64,000 bases of DNA from Synechococcus sp. JA-2-3B'a(2-13) (lineage in GTDB: Bacteria; Cyanobacteriota; Cyanobacteriia; Thermostichales; Thermostichaceae), in assembly GCF_000013225.1 (NCBI RefSeq), contig NC_007776.1:1951001-2015000 (forward strand), written 5' to 3'. Positions within the stretch are counted from its first letter, which is position 1; each line of letters starts with the position of its first letter. Positions 26,031 through 33,997 of the stretch are shown here, piece by piece. The notes beneath the pieces were generated by a model, which saw nothing but the letters and a program-made list of their open reading frames with translations, was not told where the DNA came from and ran no database searches. The position numbers were made by a program, and so were the translations under genes.

Positions 26031-26417
26031 ATGCCAATGACGCGGCGGTTGCTGTTGCTCAGTGGGCTGGGATCCCTGCTCAATGTGGGGGCCATCTTGG
26101 CCGTGGATCGGTGGCGACAAGCCAGCTCCGTTGCGGAGCGGGATCCCGTCGAAGCAACGGCGGCAGCAGAGGTAATCATTCGGGGGTTTCAATACCTGCC
26201 CTCGGAGGTTACCCTCAAGCGGGGGGGCAAGGTGACCTTCACCAACCTGGATTCCACCCCCCACACGGCTACTCCTGTGGAGGGAGCGCAGTTTCAAGGG
26301 ACGGGACGGCTAAGTCGCAACGAGAGCAAAGCGGTGGTGTTCGAAGTAGCTGGGATCCAGGACTATTTCTGCGATATCCACCCCAGCATGGTGGGCCGCA
26401 TTGTCGTCGTCGATTAG
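26031..26417 (+). CDS. exported cupredoxin (type I copper protein)
   Basis: A 128-residue plastocyanin/halocyanin-like protein. The ATG at 26031 follows GGAG; a TTG frame upstream to 25926 was rejected. A signal with paired arginines (TRRLLLLSGLGSL) leads into a cupredoxin domain: FQYLPSEVTLKRGGKVTFTN, then the first copper histidine in STPHTATP, then DYFCDIHPSM supplying cysteine, histidine and methionine. All four type I ligands are present. It would carry single electrons outside the cytoplasm. The neighbouring ferritin-like and membrane proteins suggest a dedicated redox partner set rather than photosynthetic plastocyanin. Confidence 0.85.
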   Translation: MPMTRRLLLLSGLGSLLNVGAILAVDRWRQASSVAERDPVEATAAAEVIIRGFQYLPSEVTLKRGGKVTFTNLDSTPHTATPVEGAQFQGTGRLSRNESKAVVFEVAGIQDYFCDIHPSMVGRIVVVD

Positions 26418-26426
26418 GTGGAGGCC

Positions 26427-26939
26427 ATGCAAACCCCTCTTCCCTTCTGGAACATTTGTCGGCGGGTGTACCTGGTTTGGGCCGTCCTTTTGGGGATTGG
26501 GTTTGCTGCCACCCAGTTTCACCAAGAGGCCAACATCAACTGGCTGTGGCTGGTGATTTCCCTGATTGGGTTGGGCTACATGGTGCGGCAGACTAGCTTG
26601 CCGGAGTTTCGAACAGCCGGACTGGCCCACCTCTACTTTGTGGGTTTGGTGTGGACGTTGGTGATCGCCCAGGGCATGATCCTCTCGGTGCTGCCCTTTG
26701 TCGGGCGTACCCCTTTGGCAGCTTTGAGCCCATACCTGGGGGTGTTTTGGCTGTGGCAAATGGGGCTGGGCCACTGGCTCAACGGCTTGGTGGATCCGCC
26801 GCGCCTCCCCTACTGGATCACCGGTGGGATCCAGATCCTGGCCGGAGTTGCCTGCCTGCTGTGGGGGCTGGAATGGCAGTTTGCGGTGGCAGGGGGAATC
26901 GGGGCCTTGGCCATGCTTCTTTTGATCCGGTTGCACTGA
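26427..26939 (+). CDS. integral membrane protein, unknown function
   Basis: A 170-residue protein with about five membrane segments (for example VWAVLLGIGFAATQF, LWLVISLIGLGYMV, LYFVGLVWTLVIAQGMILSVL, ITGGIQILAGVACLLWGL and AVAGGIGALAMLLLIRL). The ATG at 26427 has GGAGG just upstream; a GTG directly after the preceding stop (26418) is the alternative. Histidines at AHLYF and GLGHWLNG sit near membrane edges and could be haem ligands, but this is not established. It abuts the cupredoxin gene, so the two are surely co-transcribed. No family recognised. Confidence 0.65.
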   Translation: MQTPLPFWNICRRVYLVWAVLLGIGFAATQFHQEANINWLWLVISLIGLGYMVRQTSLPEFRTAGLAHLYFVGLVWTLVIAQGMILSVLPFVGRTPLAALSPYLGVFWLWQMGLGHWLNGLVDPPRLPYWITGGIQILAGVACLLWGLEWQFAVAGGIGALAMLLLIRLH

Positions 26940-26944
26940 CCCGT

Positions 26945-27196
26945 TCACTGATCTGACTTTGGGGTCTTATCCAGGCGCACTCGCCAAACTCCACCTCCCA
27001 CGGCCACCTCATCTCCTGAGCGCAGCTTGCGTCCCCGCCGGGTTTCCACCTCGCCATTCACCCGCACTTGCCCCGCTTGGATGAGCTGCTTGGCCTGCCC
27101 ACCGGTGGGAGCAACCCCCGCCAGCTTGAGGAACTGATCCAGCTTGATCACGGGATCCGTCGCCGGCTGGGGATCCCTTTGAGGAGTCTCCGCCAT
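26945..27196 (-). CDS. small S4-domain RNA-binding protein
   Basis: An 83-residue protein of the YbcJ/YaaA S4 type. The S4 core reads IKLDQFLKLAGVAPTGGQAK, IQAGQVRVNGEVETRRG and KLRSGDEVAVGG. Such proteins bind structured RNA, usually rRNA, and function in ribosome assembly or quality control. The ATG at 27196 overlaps the TGA of the dehydrogenase gene as ATGA, indicating translational coupling; an earlier ATG at 27208 lies inside that gene. It converges with the membrane protein gene, with only 5 bp between stops. Confidence 0.82.
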   Translation of the reverse strand: MAETPQRDPQPATDPVIKLDQFLKLAGVAPTGGQAKQLIQAGQVRVNGEVETRRGRKLRSGDEVAVGGGVWRVRLDKTPKSDQ

Positions 27197-28581
27197 CACT
27201 TCACCCAAATGGTTTTGACATTTACAAATTCCAGGATCCCTTCCCGGCTCAGTTCCCGTCCATACCCTGAGCGTTTGATGCCGCCGAAGGGAAGGCGCGG
27301 GTCGGACTTGACCATGCCATTGATGAACACGGATCCCGCCTCCAGCTCCTCCAGCAGGCGCTCTTGTTCCTCTGGATCGGTTGTCCAGGCGCTGGCACCC
27401 AGGCCAAAGGGCGTGCCGTTGGCCAGCTCGATGGCTGCCGACACATCCGGGACGGTGAACAACAGCGCCACCGGCCCGAACACCTCCTGGTGGGCCACCG
27501 GATGATCCGGGGGGATGTCGCTCAGGATTGTGGGCGGGTAAAAATTCCCTCCCCAGGGGGAGCCACCGATGTGAACTTTGGCCCCCGCCTGCACCAAAGC
27601 CTGCACCTGTCCATCCACCTCTTGCAGAATGCTGGCAGTAGCCAGAGGCCCCACGTCCGTTTGCGGATCCAAGGGATCCCCTACCTTGAGCCGGCGAAAT
27701 CGCTCCGTCATGGCAGCCGTGAAAGGTTCGGCGATAGCCCTGTGTAGGATAAATCGTTTGGCGGCAATGCAGGACTGGCCGTTGTTGATCAGACGGGCCG
27801 TGACCGCTGTGGCGACTGCTGCCTCCAGATCGGCGCTGGGCAGCACGATGAAGGGATCGCTCCCTCCCAGTTCCAGCACTGTTTTTTTCAGATATTGACC
27901 GGCCAAACGGGCCAGGCTGGAGCCGGCGGCTTCGCTCCCGGTGAGGGCGGCCCCCCGCACCCGTTCATCCGCCACCACCTCTGCCACCTGGGCTGCTGTG
28001 ATCAGCAGGGTTTGAAAGACCCCTGGCGGAAATCCCCCCTCCCGAAAGATCTGCTCTAGGGTCAAAGCCGATTGGGGCACGTTGGAAGCATGTTTCAGCA
28101 AGAGGGTGTTGCCCGCCATCAGGGCCGGGGCTGCACAGCGAAACACCTGCCAAAAGGGAAAGTTCCAGGGCATCACCGCCAAAATCACCCCCAGCGGCTG
28201 GTAGCGGATCCCGCTGCGGCTGGCATCGCTGGCGTTCGCGTAAGCGTTGCGTAGCAATATGGAGCGCTCGGCCAAGAATCCCTCTGCCTCCTCGGCATAG
28301 TAGCGACAAACCCAAGCGGATTTTTCCACTTCCGCAACGGCAGAGGCCAAGGTTTTGCCCATCTCCAGGCTGATTAGGCGGCCAAACTCCGCTTTGCGCT
28401 CCTCCAGGATCCCTGCCACCCGCTTCAGCCAGGCGGATCGTTGAGCAAACGGGATCCGACGATAGCTCTGAAACCGCTCGTGGGCTTGGGCGATACAGCT
28501 TTGGATCTGCCCAGCGTCGAAAACGGGGTAGCGAGCCAATTCCTCTCCGGTGGCGGGGTTGATGCTGACCAGGTGCCCCAT
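27196..28581 (-). CDS. gabD: aldehyde dehydrogenase, succinate-semialdehyde type
   Basis: A 461-residue NAD(P)-dependent aldehyde dehydrogenase oxidising succinate semialdehyde to succinate, part of the cyanobacterial TCA bypass/GABA shunt. Visible are PWNFPFWQVFRCAAPALMAG (cofactor site), the Glu-loop VLELGGSDPFIVL and the catalytic cysteine in NNGQSCIAAKRF, then EVFGPVALLF. Residues 108-117 (ILLRNAYANA) are encoded by a dispersed R1 repeat and look like an added loop before DASRSGIRYQPLG. The frame is open, so the repeat has been absorbed rather than breaking the gene. The stop overlaps the S4 gene start. Related aldehyde specificities are possible. Confidence 0.88.
   Translation of the reverse strand: MGHLVSINPATGEELARYPVFDAGQIQSCIAQAHERFQSYRRIPFAQRSAWLKRVAGILEERKAEFGRLISLEMGKTLASAVAEVEKSAWVCRYYAEEAEGFLAERSILLRNAYANASDASRSGIRYQPLGVILAVMPWNFPFWQVFRCAAPALMAGNTLLLKHASNVPQSALTLEQIFREGGFPPGVFQTLLITAAQVAEVVADERVRGAALTGSEAAGSSLARLAGQYLKKTVLELGGSDPFIVLPSADLEAAVATAVTARLINNGQSCIAAKRFILHRAIAEPFTAAMTERFRRLKVGDPLDPQTDVGPLATASILQEVDGQVQALVQAGAKVHIGGSPWGGNFYPPTILSDIPPDHPVAHQEVFGPVALLFTVPDVSAAIELANGTPFGLGASAWTTDPEEQERLLEELEAGSVFINGMVKSDPRLPFGGIKRSGYGRELSREGILEFVNVKTIWVK
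28232..28262. repeat. dispersed repeat, family R1, inside the dehydrogenase gene
   Basis: GCGTTCGCGTAAGCGTTGCG plus TAGCAATATGG; identical over 31 bases to 28655-28685. In the dehydrogenase frame (minus strand) it encodes ILLRNAYANA. Confidence 0.9.
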
Positions 28582-28654
28582 CTTTTTCCCTCAACGCCTG
28601 TTTCTCCACTCTGGCATTTGCGCTCTGCCTGGAATAGTGCTCCGCACTGCTACT

Positions 28655-28685
28655 GCGTTCGCGTAAGCGTTGCGTAGCAATATGG
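28655..28685. repeat. dispersed repeat, family R1, intergenic
   Basis: Same 31-base sequence as 28232-28262, in the gap upstream of the dehydrogenase gene and downstream of the beta-lactamase-fold gene. It is preceded by GTGCTCCGCACTGCTACT, an additional palindromic piece also recalled at 31540 and 54275. Confidence 0.9.
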
Positions 28686-28707
28686 AAAGATTTGTGGAGT
28701 GGAAGAC

Positions 28708-29988
28708 TTAGCGTTCCAGGCTGCCCATGGAGTCCTTGGCCGTTGGATCCTCGGGAGCAGACCAGAACTCGTAGGCTGCTTGCGACAGGCTGGCGATCAG
28801 CCCTTCGGCTCTGGGGTCGTTGGGGGTTTCTCGCTTCACCCACACCGCCGCCACATAGCGCCGCCCGTTGGGCAAATCCAGGATCCCGGCATCTCCCACC
28901 ACGGAGCCCAGGGTTCCCGTTTTGTGGGCAATGCGCACCTCTTGGCCCAGATTGGGCCGGAAGTAGGAGAGCCGTTGGGTGCGCCAGAGAATATCCAAAA
29001 AGCGGTCGCGGCTGCGGCGGTTCAACATGCGCCCCTGTTCCACCTGGCTGAGCAACCAAACCATGTCGCGCGGGCTGCTGGTGTTGGTGCCCTCCAGATC
29101 CGGTAGCCACCAAGAAATTTGCGTGTGTTGTAGTCCCCACTGGCGAAATTTTTGGTTGAGAGTCTCCTGTCCACCCAGGCGATCGATGATCAGATTGGTG
29201 GCGAAGTTGTCGCTGAGGGTGATCATCAGGGTGGCCGCTTCCAAAGCAGAAACCTGGGATCCGAGGGGTCGGGTTTGCAACACACCAGCTCCCCCTCCCT
29301 TGAGATCTTCCCGCAGAGTGAGCTGTTCATCCAGCCGCACCTGTCCGGTTTCCACAGCCTGGAAAAAAGCCAAGAGAATGGGGATCTTAATCACACTGGC
29401 GGCAGGAAAAGCCTGATCCGGCCTAACCCCGGCAAAGGCGCCAGTTTCCACCTCCCAGAACAGAGCCCCTGCCGTCAAGCCCGGTTGGTCGGCCAAAGCG
29501 GCCAAGCGCTCCTGCAAAGCCGGGATCGCTTCTCCCGGCAGAATGTTACTCGGGAATGCCGACGGGGGAGGATCCCCAAGCTGCGTCGTGGACTGTTCTG
29601 TCCGGCCAGCGGTGGTCGATTGCAGCAGTTGCGAGAGGCCCGCCATCGTCAGGCCCAGGATAAGACTTAAGCTTAGTCCCCTGAGCAACACTTGCCCGAG
29701 AGATGGAGAACGTCTCAAGCGGCGAGGCCGGGCAGCCCGTTGGCGCAGACGAGCAATGGCTTTTTGGCGGGCAAGACGCAGCGGTTGAGGACGGGAAACC
29801 AATAGGGATCCCCTAGGGGCAGGAAGCAGGCGACCAGAACCTGTTTGCGGCTTTGACCCCTCTGGAGGCGGGACGGCGTTCTTGGCAGGTTGTGGAGGGC
29901 GGCGGGGATCCCGCGACTTCTCTGGCAAAGGCCTACGGCCCGCTAGCGCGGATGGATCGGTGCCTTTCCTCTCCCTTGCTCTGGTCAT
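28708..29988 (-). CDS. membrane-anchored serine hydrolase, class A beta-lactamase fold
   Basis: A 426-residue protein. The first ~90 residues are rich in arginine, proline and lysine and end at one membrane segment (LLRGLSLSLILGLTMAG), so the catalytic domain is outside the cytoplasm. That domain has the SxxK motif in FPAASVIKIPILL, SDN in TLSDNFATNL and KTG in RIAHKTGTLGSVVGDAG. The omega-loop usually carrying Glu166 reads LPDLEGTNTSSPRD and looks shortened, so penicillin hydrolysis is doubtful; a peptidoglycan or housekeeping hydrolase role is as likely. An R3 repeat is translated in the N-tail (LAGRRPLP). The start at 29988 is not well supported. Confidence 0.8.
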   Translation of the reverse strand: MTRARERKGTDPSALAGRRPLPEKSRDPRRPPQPAKNAVPPPEGSKPQTGSGRLLPAPRGSLLVSRPQPLRLARQKAIARLRQRAARPRRLRRSPSLGQVLLRGLSLSLILGLTMAGLSQLLQSTTAGRTEQSTTQLGDPPPSAFPSNILPGEAIPALQERLAALADQPGLTAGALFWEVETGAFAGVRPDQAFPAASVIKIPILLAFFQAVETGQVRLDEQLTLREDLKGGGAGVLQTRPLGSQVSALEAATLMITLSDNFATNLIIDRLGGQETLNQKFRQWGLQHTQISWWLPDLEGTNTSSPRDMVWLLSQVEQGRMLNRRSRDRFLDILWRTQRLSYFRPNLGQEVRIAHKTGTLGSVVGDAGILDLPNGRRYVAAVWVKRETPNDPRAEGLIASLSQAAYEFWSAPEDPTAKDSMGSLER

Positions 29989-30376
29989 AAGAACGATTGC
30001 CTTAACACCATACTTCTGACAGACACTGCTGGCAGTTTCACCGACTCCACTCCGGTGAGCTTGGCTTAATTAAACCCACATTAAACCCACAAATTGGCCA
30101 ACCTGCCCTGACCTAGATTGCAAAACGCCCATCAAACCGTCCTCGCGACACGAAGCCTAGCAACAACCCCGCCAAAGGCAGGATGAGTCCCTGTTGCCAG
30201 AGCATCCACTCGGAGTCGTTTTAAAAACTTAGGTTGATCCGTGACCCCCCTTTCCCTCTGGAAGAGGGGCTGGGAATAGTCGCGGAAGCGGCGCGGAGCG
30301 CTTTTGCCAAGTCCAGGAAAACCGTCAGATCTGTTCTCTCTGAGGGGGCTCACACCCATGGGGAGCCAGCTCCCGG
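29989..30376. other. intergenic region with short repeats
   Basis: 388 bp between the hydrolase start and the end of sasA. It contains a tandem TTAAACCCACA TTAAACCCACA (about 30067-30091), a C-rich/G-rich inverted pair (CCCCCCTTTCCCTCT...AGAGGGGCTGGG, about 30245-30275) and an R1-like GTCGCGGAAGCGGCGCGGAG at about 30280. No gene is supported. Confidence 0.45.
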
Positions 30377-31510
30377 CTAGCGCTTGCAGAGCCGATACAC
30401 GGGCAAAGTGAAATGAAAGCTGCTGCCTTTGCCCAAGGAAGACTCCACCCAAATCTGGCCGTAGTGAGCGCGCACGATCCGTCGGCAGAGGGAAAGGCCG
30501 ATGCCATAGCCCTCCTGCTGTTGATCCCGGGACAGACGGACGGAATCGGAGAAGATGCTCTCTTGGTCGGCTTCCGGGATCCCAGGGCCAGTATCGCTGA
30601 CGGTCACCTGCACCTTTTGGCTGGTGCGATGGAGGACATCGAGGCGGATGGATCCCCCGGCGGGGGTGTACTTGATGGCGTTGTCCAGCAGGTTGAACAG
30701 AACTTGGCGGATCTTGTCGGGATCCACGTGAACAGAGGGCAGATCCACGGGAATATCCGCTTGAAACTGCAGCCGCTTGCCTTGAATGCGCGGCCATAGC
30801 TCCTCGATCACCGCCTGACACAAGCCGGGCAACTGGGTTTCTACGGCTCGAATCCTCAGCTCCGAGGCAGCGCCACGGGCCGACTCCAGGATATCGGTGA
30901 TCATGCTGTCCATCTTGCGCAGTTGCTGGCGGGCATGGTCGAACAACTGCCGCTCTAGCGCTTTGTCCAGGGATCCCTCGCGCCCCTGCTGCAGGGTTTC
31001 GACCGCCAGAGCCGTGGCCGTCAGGGGACTGCGCAAATCATGCACCAGCATGGCCAGAACGCGATCTTTGAAGTCCAACTGCTCCCGCAATTGGGCCCGC
31101 TCCTGCCGCAGCAAAAACACCTCTTCCGACATTTGCAACAGTGCCTCGGTGGTCGGAGGGGAGGCGGGATCCCGTCCTGCTCCTTCTTGATGGGCGGCCA
31201 AAGCCGCTTGGCCTTGCCAACGAGGCCACCACACTTCCAACTGCGTCGCCAAGTCTGCGCCCGCCAAAACTTGAGCGGGCAAGGGCTCAGCCTTGACCAG
31301 AGCCGGAGTGGCCACCAGCTTGTAATGCTCTGCCAGGTAGGGGTGCTCCTCCAGCGGCACCACTTCCAGTTGGGCAGGGTATTGGCCGGGCAACCCCTGG
31401 ATGTGCTGGCGCAGATGCTCCTCAAGCTCGGCAACAACAGCTCGACTCTTGGCGAACAGCAGCAGGCGAATGACAGAACGAGCGGAGGTGAGGTCTGGCG
31501 AAGTTTGCAT
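30377..31510 (-). CDS. sasA: clock-output histidine kinase SasA
   Basis: SasA binds KaiC through a KaiB-like sensor domain and relays circadian phase to the regulator RpaA. The N-terminal ~90 residues (VIRLLLFAKSRAVVAELEEH ... ATPALVKAEPLPAQVLAG) are KaiB-like. Then come a linker coiled coil (LLRQERAQLREQLDFKDRV), the H-box LAMLVHDLRSPLTATALAVE with the phospho-histidine, N-box LFNLLDNAIKYTPAGG, and G-boxes VSDTGPGIPEADQ and GYGIGLSLCRRIV. The ATG at 31510 (MQTSPDLTS) gives 377 residues. A longer frame from 31579 translates a dispersed repeat and is rejected. No kai genes are in the window. Confidence 0.93.
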   Translation of the reverse strand: MQTSPDLTSARSVIRLLLFAKSRAVVAELEEHLRQHIQGLPGQYPAQLEVVPLEEHPYLAEHYKLVATPALVKAEPLPAQVLAGADLATQLEVWWPRWQGQAALAAHQEGAGRDPASPPTTEALLQMSEEVFLLRQERAQLREQLDFKDRVLAMLVHDLRSPLTATALAVETLQQGREGSLDKALERQLFDHARQQLRKMDSMITDILESARGAASELRIRAVETQLPGLCQAVIEELWPRIQGKRLQFQADIPVDLPSVHVDPDKIRQVLFNLLDNAIKYTPAGGSIRLDVLHRTSQKVQVTVSDTGPGIPEADQESIFSDSVRLSRDQQQEGYGIGLSLCRRIVRAHYGQIWVESSLGKGSSFHFTLPVYRLCKR

Positions 31511-31523
31511 AGGCCAAAGTCCA

Positions 31524-31640
31524 GTCGCGTTAGCGCTCGCGATAGCGGTGCGTAGCACATTGCGTAGCATTAAAGCCAAAGGTTGGCGTTTCAGCAGCCG
31601 GGATTGCCGTGCGCTCGTTCGCGGAAGCGGACCGTAGGTC
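31524..31640. repeat. cluster of R1-type repeats upstream of sasA
   Basis: GTCGCGTTAGCGCTCGCGAT plus AGCGGTGCGTAGCACATTGCGTAGCAT (31524-31570) and CTCGTTCGCGGAAGCGGACCGTAGG (about 31613-31637) are diverged copies of the R1 family. They start 14 bp from the sasA ATG, so they lie in its leader or promoter. Confidence 0.6.
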
Positions 31641-31808
31641 TAACCGTAGGAGCCATTGCTGCTTGTTCCTTCCTAACACTAACCTTGGGAAAAGCTTAAA
31701 AAGGGACATGGAGTGTAACAAGAAAGACCCCTCAGCGTGTATCTTTCCCGGCCGAGGAACAGCCGCAGGAGAGTATGGCCAGAACCCGCCCACGGAACTT
31801 AACAGAAC

Positions 31809-32009
31809 TTAGTGAAACAGGTAGGCCAGCCCCACCAGCAGGGCCACCAACCCCACCGCCGTCAGGGTGAAGTGCAGCAGGGAGGTCTTGCCTTTGCGCA
31901 CCATGTTGCGCATGGCCAGGCGGGTATAGCTGGGGGAGGATCCCTGTTGCTCCGCAACGCTTGCGCGAACGCCAACCGACGGAGAATCTGTAGAAGAGGG
32001 CTGCGCCAT
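31809..32009 (-). CDS. DUF3285 cyanobacterial small membrane protein
   Basis: A 66-residue protein with the cyanobacterial DUF3285 core SYTRLAMRNMVRKGKTSLLHF followed by one membrane segment (TLTAVGLVALLVGLAYLFH) at the C-terminus. The function of this family is unknown to me. The N-terminal part VGVRASVAEQQ is encoded by an R1-type dispersed repeat (31947-31973), so the natural N-terminus may have been replaced or extended by it. It is divergent from the CbiO-like ATPase gene. Confidence 0.82.
   Translation of the reverse strand: MAQPSSTDSPSVGVRASVAEQQGSSPSYTRLAMRNMVRKGKTSLLHFTLTAVGLVALLVGLAYLFH
31947..31973. repeat. dispersed repeat, family R1, in the DUF3285 gene
   Basis: TTGCTCCGCAACGCTTGCGC plus GAACGCC is a near match to the reverse complement of the R1 unit at 28232 (TTGCTACGCAACGCTTACGCGAACGC). 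Translated in frame as GVRASVAEQ. Confidence 0.75.
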
Positions 32010-32177
32010 TGGGATAACCAGAGCGATAATTTACCCTACCTTCAGGCTAGCTTAATCTGCTCCTCCGGATAGAGGTGTTTCCCAAGCTTCGACCTTCCCG
32101 CTGAAGAAGGGCCATAGCTGTCGCGCGGGGATCTTCCGGTGCCAAAATAACGACAGCATCCCCCTCTTTTGCCCCCC

Positions 32178-32828
32178 ATGTTGCAAGTTCAGCATCTTTC
32201 CTACCATCCGGCAGGCGTTTCCCAGCCCATTCTCAACGATCTTTCCTTTGAGTTGGGCCTGAACCAGTTGGGGCTGATCGTGGGCAAAAGTGGGGCGGGC
32301 AAGAGCACCCTGCTGGAGATTTTGGCTGGCTTGGCGCGGCCCACCCAAGGACGGATTACCTGGGGAGGGGCAGAACTTTCCCCCAACCGCTTGCGCAGCA
32401 TGGCGGGGTTGGTGTTTCAGTTTCCAGAGCGCCACTTTTGCGGCTTGACGGTGCTGGAGGAAATGCGCTTTGGTTATCCAGAGCTACAGAGAAAAGAGAT
32501 CGAAAACGCCCTCAGACAGGTGGGATTGGAAGGGATCCCTCTACATACCTCCCCAAACCGCCTCAGCGGCGGGCAACAGCGGCGCTTGGCCCTGGCCGTC
32601 CAGTTGATCCGTGGCCCGTTTTTGCTGTTGCTGGATGAGCCGACGGCAGGATTGGATTGGTCGGTGCGACGGCAGTTGATCGAGCTGTTGGCTCGGCTAA
32701 AGTCCACCTGGACGGTGTTGGTGGTTTCCCACGACCCGGAGGAGCTGTCCTCCATTGCCGATGTGCGGTGGACATTGCAGGCGGGATCCCTGAAGCTGTT
32801 GCCGACGGAGGCTTTGCTTCACAGGTAG
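32178..32828 (+). CDS. CbiO/ECF-like ABC ATP-binding protein
   Basis: A 216-residue ATPase with Walker A VGKSGAGKSTLLEILAG, Q-loop VFQFPERHFCGLTVLEE (the QFPE phrase is typical of the CbiO/EcfA group), signature RLSGGQQRRLALAVQLI, Walker B LLLLDEPTAGLDW and H-loop VVSHDPEEL. The ATG at 32178 is preferred over a TTG nine bases upstream. No transmembrane partner (CbiQ/EcfT) is adjacent, so it must work with subunits encoded elsewhere. The 3' end overlaps the convergent peptidase gene by 10 bases. Confidence 0.85.
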   Translation: MLQVQHLSYHPAGVSQPILNDLSFELGLNQLGLIVGKSGAGKSTLLEILAGLARPTQGRITWGGAELSPNRLRSMAGLVFQFPERHFCGLTVLEEMRFGYPELQRKEIENALRQVGLEGIPLHTSPNRLSGGQQRRLALAVQLIRGPFLLLLDEPTAGLDWSVRRQLIELLARLKSTWTVLVVSHDPEELSSIADVRWTLQAGSLKLLPTEALLHR

Positions 32829-33997
32829 CGGCGGGGATCCACCGGTTGGCCATTGACGCGCACTTCAAAGTGAACATGGGGCCCGGTGGAGAGGCCGGTG
32901 GAGCCGGAAGCAGCAATTGCTTGCCCCCGCTGTACCTGCTGGCCTACCCCAACGGCAACGCGGCTGTTGTGGGCGTACAGGGTGGTGATGCCGCCCCCGT
33001 GATTCACAATCACCGTGTAGCCATAGCCGCCGTACCAGCCGGCGTAGATGACGGTGCCCCGGTCGGAGGCTCTCACCGCAGTGCCGGTGGGCACACCAAA
33101 ATCGATCCCCGCATGAAAGCGGCGACTGCGGTAGATGGGGTGAACCCGCCAGCCAAAGCCGCTGGTGATCGGCCCGCGCACCGGAGCAATGAATCGGCCT
33201 GTCCCTTGAACGGGATCCCTGCCCCCCTGCTGTTGGGCCTGCTGGGCGATCAGTTGCTGGATGAGGAGAGTCAACTGTTGGGAATCGGCTTCCAGCCGCC
33301 GTTGGGCTGCTTCATAGGCCGCGCGTTCGTTGGCCAAGCGGCTCAACAGCTGCTCTTGGGCGACCGCCTGCTGCTGCAGTTGGTTCTTCTGGGCGGCCAG
33401 CTCCTGCAAAATCAAAGAGATCTCGTTGCGCTGCATCTCCAGGGCAATGCGCTGTTGATCCACCTCCTTGGCCATTGCTTGCAGCTCTTGGATCAACTGC
33501 CGATCCGCCTCGATCAACAGTTGCAGTTGGTGGCGGCGGTCGAAAAACTCGTTCAAGTCACGGCTGGTGAGCAGCAGAGCCCACCAATGTTCAGCCCCCT
33601 GCCGCTGCATGTAGCGCAAACGGGCCGCCGTGCCCTGTTGCTGCCGTCTCAGGCGGTCTTCCAGCTCCTGTAGCTCCTTTTGAGCTTGCTCCAGGGCTTT
33701 CTGGGCTTGTTCCAGACGATACTGATTGTCGCGAAGGCTGGATTCGGTCTGTCGAAGGTTTTGCCGCAGGGATCCCATGCGGCGGCGGGCTTCTTCTTCT
33801 GCTTGGCGCAGTTCTCCCAAGCGGCGCTGAGTGCTCTGGATTTGGTGCTGGATCTGCTGCTGCCGCTGTTGCAATTGGTTGACATTCTGCGCCTGAGACG
33901 GGGCAACCCCCCCCAGTCCCCCCAACAGCAAGAGGGTGAGCAATCCGAGCGCTATCCACCCTTTTAGCCTGTGTGCCCCACGACTGAGACTCGTCAT
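32819..33997 (-). CDS. EnvC-like M23 peptidase with coiled coil
   Basis: A 392-residue exported protein: signal peptide (LKGWIALGLLTLLLLGG, cleavage near APSQAQN), then a long glutamine/arginine-rich coiled coil (about residues 38-260), then a C-terminal LytM/M23 domain. Zinc-site motifs are complete: FHAGIDFGVPTGT (H and D) and TGPHVHFEVRVNG (HxH), with a further histidine in TLYAHNSRV. EnvC proteins are activated by FtsEX to trigger amidases, but unlike E. coli EnvC the metal ligands are intact, so this one may cut peptidoglycan itself. ftsE and ftsX in this window make a functional link reasonable. Start at 33997 follows TGAGGA. Confidence 0.9.
   Translation of the reverse strand: MTSLSRGAHRLKGWIALGLLTLLLLGGLGGVAPSQAQNVNQLQQRQQQIQHQIQSTQRRLGELRQAEEEARRRMGSLRQNLRQTESSLRDNQYRLEQAQKALEQAQKELQELEDRLRRQQQGTAARLRYMQRQGAEHWWALLLTSRDLNEFFDRRHQLQLLIEADRQLIQELQAMAKEVDQQRIALEMQRNEISLILQELAAQKNQLQQQAVAQEQLLSRLANERAAYEAAQRRLEADSQQLTLLIQQLIAQQAQQQGGRDPVQGTGRFIAPVRGPITSGFGWRVHPIYRSRRFHAGIDFGVPTGTAVRASDRGTVIYAGWYGGYGYTVIVNHGGGITTLYAHNSRVAVGVGQQVQRGQAIAASGSTGLSTGPHVHFEVRVNGQPVDPRRYL

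Noticed and set aside
30132-30821. Long minus-strand frame overlapping sasA
   Set aside because: It is an out-of-frame shadow of the kinase gene.
31511-31579. Upstream extension of sasA
   Set aside because: The added residues come from the R1 repeat; the KaiB-like domain begins after the ATG at 31510.
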